Below, one piece after another: positions 59,367-64,000 of a stretch of 64,000 bases of DNA (position 1 is the stretch's first letter; every line of letters begins with the position of its first letter). The translations under genes and the position numbers were made by a program. The notes under the pieces are model-generated. The model saw nothing but the letters and a program-made list of their open reading frames with translations. It was not told the origin of the DNA and ran no database searches. The DNA is from Kuafuiihalomonas sp050331295 (GTDB lineage Bacteria > Myxococcota > Kuafuiibacteriia > Kuafuiibacteriales > Kuafuiibacteriaceae). The DNA lies in contig JBHJGZ010000001.1 of NCBI GenBank assembly GCA_050331295.1, positions 534,076 through 598,075 on the forward strand. Reading direction: 5' to 3'.

Positions 59367-61184
59367 TCAAGGAGAAGGGCCATCTTTCTGCGCTTCAGCC
59401 GGGCCTGCGGTCGACCATCGCAGATCATCGAACCATGCCGATCCGACGCATGCGTTTCCGGTCACGCCAAGTCGAGCTTGGATATCGACGGAGGTGTGCT
59501 CCCGACTGTTGAAGTCGAGGAACACCGGCACGAATTCATCCGTGGTGCCTGCAAGTGGCCTTGACTGAATCGGCCAGAAGTCGAGCCTGGCCGAGACGGT
59601 GGCGCCGCCGCCGGGGCGGTCGCACTCGACACCCTCGGTGCGAATCCAACCGCTTACACGGTAGACCGTATAGGGCTCGACCTCGATCGTCTGGACCAAT
59701 GCACCGTCGACCAGACCGTTGTACGGATCCGTGGTCGGATCAGGGCTCCTGATGCGAGCCGAATAGGTGCCTTCCTGCACGACCTGGTCATCCAAGGCGT
59801 ACTCCGGATTGCCCCATTGCTCGGTCCGCCATCCTTCGGGCATCGGCGGCATGCCTTCCAGGATCTCGAAGCTCCCGTTGAACAGCGGAAGCGGGAAGAG
59901 CCGTTTGTTGAACGGTCCGCCCAACCACCACGCATCCGGGCCGATGCCGATGCACCGATCCGGCTCCGTCGCGAGGGCGATCTCGCCCGAATAGTAGTCG
60001 TGCGTGAAGCCGGAATGAGCATGGTAGTGGCCGCCCGGCACACTCGGATCTTGGTCGTCGCTGTACGGGAGACCGGTACGACAATTCACGTAGTCCTGAG
60101 GTCGATGGTTATCCACCATGGGCAGAGGCGAACCGCCGATCGCGTCGTGGTAGAAGAGAATCGAGTGACCCCATTCGTGCTTGATGGCGTTGTGGTAGTA
60201 GTGAGGGAGCTCGAACACGCCGTTCAGCTTCATCGTGGCGAGCGTCTGTGTCGTTCCCGTGTGGGAAGTCAGGCCGAGCGCGCAGGGCATCAGGTCAACC
60301 TCGAGTCCGGTGGCCTCGTCGATGCCGTGTGACTCGAAGAATGCCAAAATCGAATCCGCGGTGGGGTCGGCGAAGGGGACCACGTCGTGAGTTCCGACGA
60401 AATAGCAGGTCGGGCCGTTCTGCGTCAGCTGAGTGAGGGGCTCCTGGATTCGCGTGATCACGTAGGTGGGCGTTTGAAGACCGCTGGAGAGGGCCGGGAA
60501 GTCTTGCTCGATGACCTCCGCAATGATCGCTTCAACCTTGGCGGCCGAGGCGGGGTCCATCTCAGTACGTACATGATGCGCGCCGGTATCGTCTTCGTAG
60601 GCAAAGTCGATCTCCATGAACATCAAGGCCTGAATCTTCCAGGACGGAGGTGCATCGGGTCCCTCCCCCTCGAGGGTCAGGATCTTTTCGTTCAGGTCGA
60701 CGGTGGCCCGATAGGTACCCTCAGCCGGATACCGAATGTGGAACCATCGGAAAAACGGAGCATGTCGCAGCTCTTCCGACGCCAATCCTTGCTCGGGGAC
60801 CTCGATTTGATGGGTTCCGACGGGCCGAAGGTACGTGCGGTTCCATCGGGGAAGGAAGAAGAACCGCGAGGTGTGGCTTCTGTGGCGGGGTTCGACCACG
60901 GCCAAAGTGCATACGTCCCCGCTGCGCTCACCGATGAATTCATCCTTCTCCACATCGAAGGTGAGGGTCCGAACCCAAGGCATGTCGGCCACGGGTTCGA
61001 GGCGAGATCGCTCGTTGAATCGCCAGCTCGTCGATCCACAACGAAGATACAGCGCCCTTCCATCAGCCTCGGAGGCTGCCAACCACTCGGCAACTGCTGC
61101 CTCATCGGCGGAGGAAACAGCTTCTTCGCCGGGTGAACAACCCAAACAAACAAGCGCAACCAATGCGAATCGACTCATGGACAT
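59367..61184 (-). CDS. Metzincin-like lipoprotein metallopeptidase
   Basis: A 605-residue lipoprotein (signal ALVALVCLGC, Cys16). Zinc motif HEWGHSILFYH at 336-346 has the HExxHxxxxxH spacing of metzincins, but the usual Gly at the eighth position is Leu343. Near residue 377-390 there are further His residues (GGHYHAHSGFTHDYYSG). The C-terminal 180 residues look like a jelly-roll carbohydrate-binding domain (NGSFEILEGMPPMPEGW ... YNGLVDGALVQTIEVEPYTVYRVSGWIRTEGV). AAAGGAG five bases before the ATG supports the start. Likely secreted or surface-displayed peptidase. Confidence 0.72.
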   Translation of the reverse strand: MSMSRFALVALVCLGCSPGEEAVSSADEAAVAEWLAASEADGRALYLRCGSTSWRFNERSRLEPVADMPWVRTLTFDVEKDEFIGERSGDVCTLAVVEPRHRSHTSRFFFLPRWNRTYLRPVGTHQIEVPEQGLASEELRHAPFFRWFHIRYPAEGTYRATVDLNEKILTLEGEGPDAPPSWKIQALMFMEIDFAYEDDTGAHHVRTEMDPASAAKVEAIIAEVIEQDFPALSSGLQTPTYVITRIQEPLTQLTQNGPTCYFVGTHDVVPFADPTADSILAFFESHGIDEATGLEVDLMPCALGLTSHTGTTQTLATMKLNGVFELPHYYHNAIKHEWGHSILFYHDAIGGSPLPMVDNHRPQDYVNCRTGLPYSDDQDPSVPGGHYHAHSGFTHDYYSGEIALATEPDRCIGIGPDAWWLGGPFNKRLFPLPLFNGSFEILEGMPPMPEGWRTEQWGNPEYALDDQVVQEGTYSARIRSPDPTTDPYNGLVDGALVQTIEVEPYTVYRVSGWIRTEGVECDRPGGGATVSARLDFWPIQSRPLAGTTDEFVPVFLDFNSREHTSVDIQARLGVTGNACVGSAWFDDLRWSTAGPAEAQKDGPSP

Positions 61185-61682
61185 AGCGGCTCCTTTCGCG
61201 CGCTATACATTAAGCACCGTCAGATGGCTGGAAATCGACAAGCGCTACCAATATGTAAATTCTCGATTTTAGGTGCGCAGTCATCGCGTAAGGATGCTTC
61301 CGATTCCGGATCTGTACAGCGACACGTGTCAGCCCGGCTCTTCAAAAGGCGGCCGGGCGGGGTGCGTCATCTCAGTCGGACATGACATCGAGGCGGGATG
61401 ACGCTCCGCGTTTTGGACCTGCGGGCGGAAGATGCATTCGAAACGACGGGATCAACAAAACATGCAGGCGTGTGGAATCGAGGGCTCAGGCGCCCGCGCG
61501 CCGCGCGGTCCGACGAATCGGGACGAACACACCCGCACCGAATGAATGCGCGGCGCGCCCGGGCGACGCACCACCGATAGCGTACCATCTTCCCAGACCT
61601 GGAAGGCTTCTCCCACGACTTCTCCCTCCGACATCGGGTCGATGACCTTGGTCTCGGCGCCCGAATGAAGCGCTCCTCACCT
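61185..61682. other. Intergenic region between metallopeptidase and DUF4914-type gene
   Basis: The 120 bp next to the metallopeptidase start are unusually AT-rich (TACATTAAGC near 61204 and AATATGTAAATT near 61250) and probably hold its promoter. The remainder has a minus-strand 60-residue frame (61452-61634) beginning MSEGEVVGEAFQVWEDGTLS, immediately after the DUF4914-type gene, but too short to be convincing. Confidence 0.5.
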
Positions 61683-63593
61683 TCATGCGAGGGCTTCGGC
61701 CGAAAGCGCTTCGTACTCCTGCACCGTGGCGCCATTCAGGCATCGGTCGATGATCCGGCGACCGAGGGGCTCGAGGTCGGGGTCATCGAAGAGCGCGAGC
61801 TGCTCGGCGAAGAAGTCTTGCAGCATTTGGGCGCCCACGTCGTACGCGGCCTCGCCCACTTCGGGCTGCGTTTCGACCCGCAGAAACCAAGCGCCGATGG
61901 GTGTCCCTTCGACCTGAAGCGAGCGGAGCGTGTATCCGAGCAACGGACTCCGGGCGGGCTGGATCTGCTCGTCGCGGAAGGGCACCGAGCCGCGCCGCGC
62001 GAGGTACTCGCGCGCGATCCACTGGGGCATGAAGCCCACCCTCCATGCGCCGATGTGCTGGTTCGGGCACAGGATGAAGAGGGTGTCCCGCGTTCGCATG
62101 ATCTGTCGCAGAAGGAGGTTGGCCTGATCCACCCTCCGGCCCGTCGCGAAAGGCCAATAAGACCCCACGCCCTCGGAGGTCATGCCCCCCGAGTCGGTGA
62201 TGCTGGGGTTGGCGTGACCCCGAGGCGCGGTCAACCGCCACAGCCACGCGAGGGCCGGTGGCAGGATGTGAAAGAGTCCCAAGATCCCGTAGGTCGGCTG
62301 TTCCCGCGTGCAGGGCGGCGCCCGAACGCCGAAGCTTCGGATGTCCACGACGACGGGACCATTCTTGATGCCGGGAACGATACGACGCGGGATCACCACC
62401 CGAGGATTCGGACAAGGTGTCCCCGGCGCATCCTCGATGTGCTCGAAGATCAGCGCCCGGCTGCCGGGAGGCGCATCGATGTTGAGAAACAGGAGGGGCT
62501 CCTGCGGCGCGATGGTCATCCGCTCGAGATGGGGATCGGTCCCGTACCGGTTGATGTGGTTGACGCGCACGAACCAGGAATCCTCGGCGTCGGTCAGCAC
62601 CAGCTTCTTCTGGTTGGTCAGGTCCTGAAGATGGCTGGGACAGAGGGCCATGTCGTCGGTCACCGGCGCGAGCTCGCAGCCCCGCGCGAGCGGCACCGAC
62701 CGGCGGTCGCCATTGATGACGTTCTCGCCCAGAAGCAGCGTGCCATCGTCTTCTCGGTGGACCTGCTCCAGCATTTCACTCTTTCCACCGCCGCTGGCTC
62801 CCTCGTGCATGATGGTGACGCGATGGTCGTAGGGCGTCGTGACCTGGACCGTCGAGCAGTGGGCCGTGATCCAACCCTCCTGCTCTCCGAGGGCGATGAG
62901 GACGCCATAGATGCCTTTCTTGGCGCTGGGACCCGGGTACAAATTGTAGCTGAAGAGTTCGTGCAGCCGCTCGGTCCGGTTGTGCACGACGACCTGCTTG
63001 CCGTCGAAGTGGGTGTGGCGAAAGGGCGGCGCCACGTAGATGATGGCCTTTGGGTCGAAGTCTTTGGACACGTCCGAAAGCGGCTTGATGCCCTGAAGAA
63101 GGGCCAGCCCCATGGCAAAAAAGCCCGCGTTGGCCGGGGCGATGGCCAACGCATCGAGCCCCTTTTCATCGACGCCGGCCGTGAATGCGAACATCGCCAG
63201 CGGCTGGCTTGACAGCCAGTCGAAGGTCTCCTTGCGCACGGCGGCGAAGTCCTGCGCGAACCGGTCGCTGAAACGCGTCTTGTTGGTGCGCAGCTGGTCA
63301 CCGATCACCAAGCAGTCCGGGTCGCGCCGCCGCATGTACGGCTCGATGTAGTTGGCGGCGATCCCGTTTCGCACGCGGTTCACGCGTGCTTCCAGGACGC
63401 GACCCTTTCCGGGCACCTCATAGGCGACTTCATGGATCCCGTTGACGGCATCCGCGGTGGCCAGCTCCACCAAGTCGGCAACGTTGGAAGCAACGGTCAC
63501 CGAAGGCGCGGCCTCGATCACGGCGCGGGCTTCGGGGGGCAGGCGCAAATTCGCCCAGGCTGGGGTGTTCAAAACGTGAGCTCGGTCATCCAT
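61683..63593 (-). CDS. PEPCK-like kinase, DUF4914 type
   Basis: A 636-residue protein with a P-loop IMHEGASGGGKSEML (265-273) in a PEP-carboxykinase-like setting. The preceding block has RHTHFDGKQVVVHNRTERLHELFSYNLYPGPSAKKGIYGVLI and the following one LGENVINGDRRSVPLARGCELAPVTDDMALCP. These, the length and the general order fit DUF4914 proteins, which are related to PEPCK but without known substrate. The ATG at 63591-63593 has GGGAGGA five bases upstream. Probably cytoplasmic. Stand-alone gene. Confidence 0.7.
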   Translation of the reverse strand: MDDRAHVLNTPAWANLRLPPEARAVIEAAPSVTVASNVADLVELATADAVNGIHEVAYEVPGKGRVLEARVNRVRNGIAANYIEPYMRRRDPDCLVIGDQLRTNKTRFSDRFAQDFAAVRKETFDWLSSQPLAMFAFTAGVDEKGLDALAIAPANAGFFAMGLALLQGIKPLSDVSKDFDPKAIIYVAPPFRHTHFDGKQVVVHNRTERLHELFSYNLYPGPSAKKGIYGVLIALGEQEGWITAHCSTVQVTTPYDHRVTIMHEGASGGGKSEMLEQVHREDDGTLLLGENVINGDRRSVPLARGCELAPVTDDMALCPSHLQDLTNQKKLVLTDAEDSWFVRVNHINRYGTDPHLERMTIAPQEPLLFLNIDAPPGSRALIFEHIEDAPGTPCPNPRVVIPRRIVPGIKNGPVVVDIRSFGVRAPPCTREQPTYGILGLFHILPPALAWLWRLTAPRGHANPSITDSGGMTSEGVGSYWPFATGRRVDQANLLLRQIMRTRDTLFILCPNQHIGAWRVGFMPQWIAREYLARRGSVPFRDEQIQPARSPLLGYTLRSLQVEGTPIGAWFLRVETQPEVGEAAYDVGAQMLQDFFAEQLALFDDPDLEPLGRRIIDRCLNGATVQEYEALSAEALA

Positions 63594-63872
63594 GGCATTC
63601 CTCCCGGGATATCGTCCTCGATGTGCGGCCACCCTAGCCGCCGGATCGCGTGACGCAAAGGCCGCCGGCTGCGAGGCACGTTGCTGTCACAAGAAATTTT
63701 ACGAGCCAGCTCGCGCTTAGAAGAGGGACTCGACGCGCGTCCACCTTCCGAGGATGAAGGCTCGAGGGAACGACCGCAGGTTTGTGCGCGTTCGCCCGGC
63801 CGTTCGCGGAGTTCAGAGCGCTGGCGCGGTAGCCCGATAGCCCGGTAGCCCTGACGCGCGGCTGGTAGCGCG
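63594..63872. other. Intergenic region upstream of the DUF4914-type gene
   Basis: Holds the minus-strand promoter region of the DUF4914-type gene. An AT-rich stretch (GTCACAAGAAATTTTACGAG near 63684) is a likely promoter. No coding frame is supported. Near 63820-63872 the sequence becomes repetitive (TAGCCCGATAGCCCGGTAGCC). Confidence 0.5.
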
Positions 63873-64000
63873 GTCGAGCGGTGGCGCGGTTGGGCGGTGA
63901 CGCGGTCGGGCGGTGGCGCAGTCGGGCGGTGGCGCGGTGGGGGGGGGGCGCGGTGGAGCGGAGCCGCGGTCGGCAGGGGGCGGTGGCGCGCGGGGGCGGG
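63873..64000. repeat. 16-bp GC-rich minisatellite running off the window
   Basis: Unit GTCGGGCGGTGGCGCG repeats with 16-bp starts at 63873, 63889, 63905, 63921, 63937 and 63953, with increasing mismatches, including a 10-base G run in the fifth. A further partial match begins at 63969. Period is not a multiple of 3, so it is not coding. The array continues to the right edge, so its size is unknown. Confidence 0.85.

Overview
This is a 64 kb, GC-rich chromosomal window that looks like a Myxococcota-type (former Deltaproteobacteria) genome. The evidence is an FHA + DUF4388 protein, a DivIVA homologue, many lipoproteins with Pro/Gly/Ser-rich linkers, a 51-cysteine lipoprotein, di-haem cytochrome c, CobT/CobS/CobC, and the order gap-pgk-tpiA-secG-tRNA-Leu. 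GTG starts and 1-4 base stop/start overlaps are frequent. I could not fix the genus from sequence alone.

Layout. 0-8.5 kb: end of an iolE-like gene, a molybdopterin oxidoreductase with a ChaN-like lipoprotein, endonuclease III, an IolG-like dehydrogenase, an Hsp70 nucleotide-binding-domain-only protein and an inositol-monophosphatase family enzyme. 8.5-14 kb: cobalamin lower-ligand assembly (cobT, cobS, cobC-like), an M19 dipeptidase homologue with altered metal ligands, Maf and YggS, then a 24-bp tandem repeat. 14-22.5 kb: DivIVA, MutM, FHA/DUF4388, proline catabolism aldehyde dehydrogenase, and the glycolytic operon gap-pgk-tpiA with secG and tRNA-Leu(GAG) behind a clear sigma-70 promoter. 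22.9-31.3 kb: lipoproteins, TerB-like protein, mreB, holA, a Cys-rich lipoprotein with a beta-propeller lipoprotein, a poly(A) polymerase/CCA-transferase family enzyme and a di-haem cytochrome. 31.4-38 kb: SprT-like protein, LolC/E permease, RseP, and the translation operon rpsP-khpA-rimM-trmD-rplS, in which TrmD carries a second SPOUT-like domain. 38-46 kb: an SMC/YhaN-like protein with a degenerate P-loop, purF, tRNA-Leu(UAA), a histidine kinase with a 20-bp operator-like repeat array, YceI, a YbhN-like protein and a zinc-ribbon protein.

46-52.6 kb is the most accessory-looking part: intergenic repeats, a broken Uma2 gene, tRNA-Met, a decayed ECF sigma/anti-sigma locus, then a tightly coupled three-gene operon (DUF559-type nuclease, unrecognised helper protein, and a 999-residue protein carrying both an AAA-type ATPase and a HerA-type ATPase). 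I read this operon as a candidate anti-phage or DNA-processing system and the best target for follow-up. 53-64 kb: a CPA2 antiporter fused to a PTS-IIA-like domain, two lipid-transfer-like or HEAT exported proteins, a metzincin-like lipoprotein, a PEPCK-like DUF4914-type protein, and a 16-bp minisatellite running off the window end.
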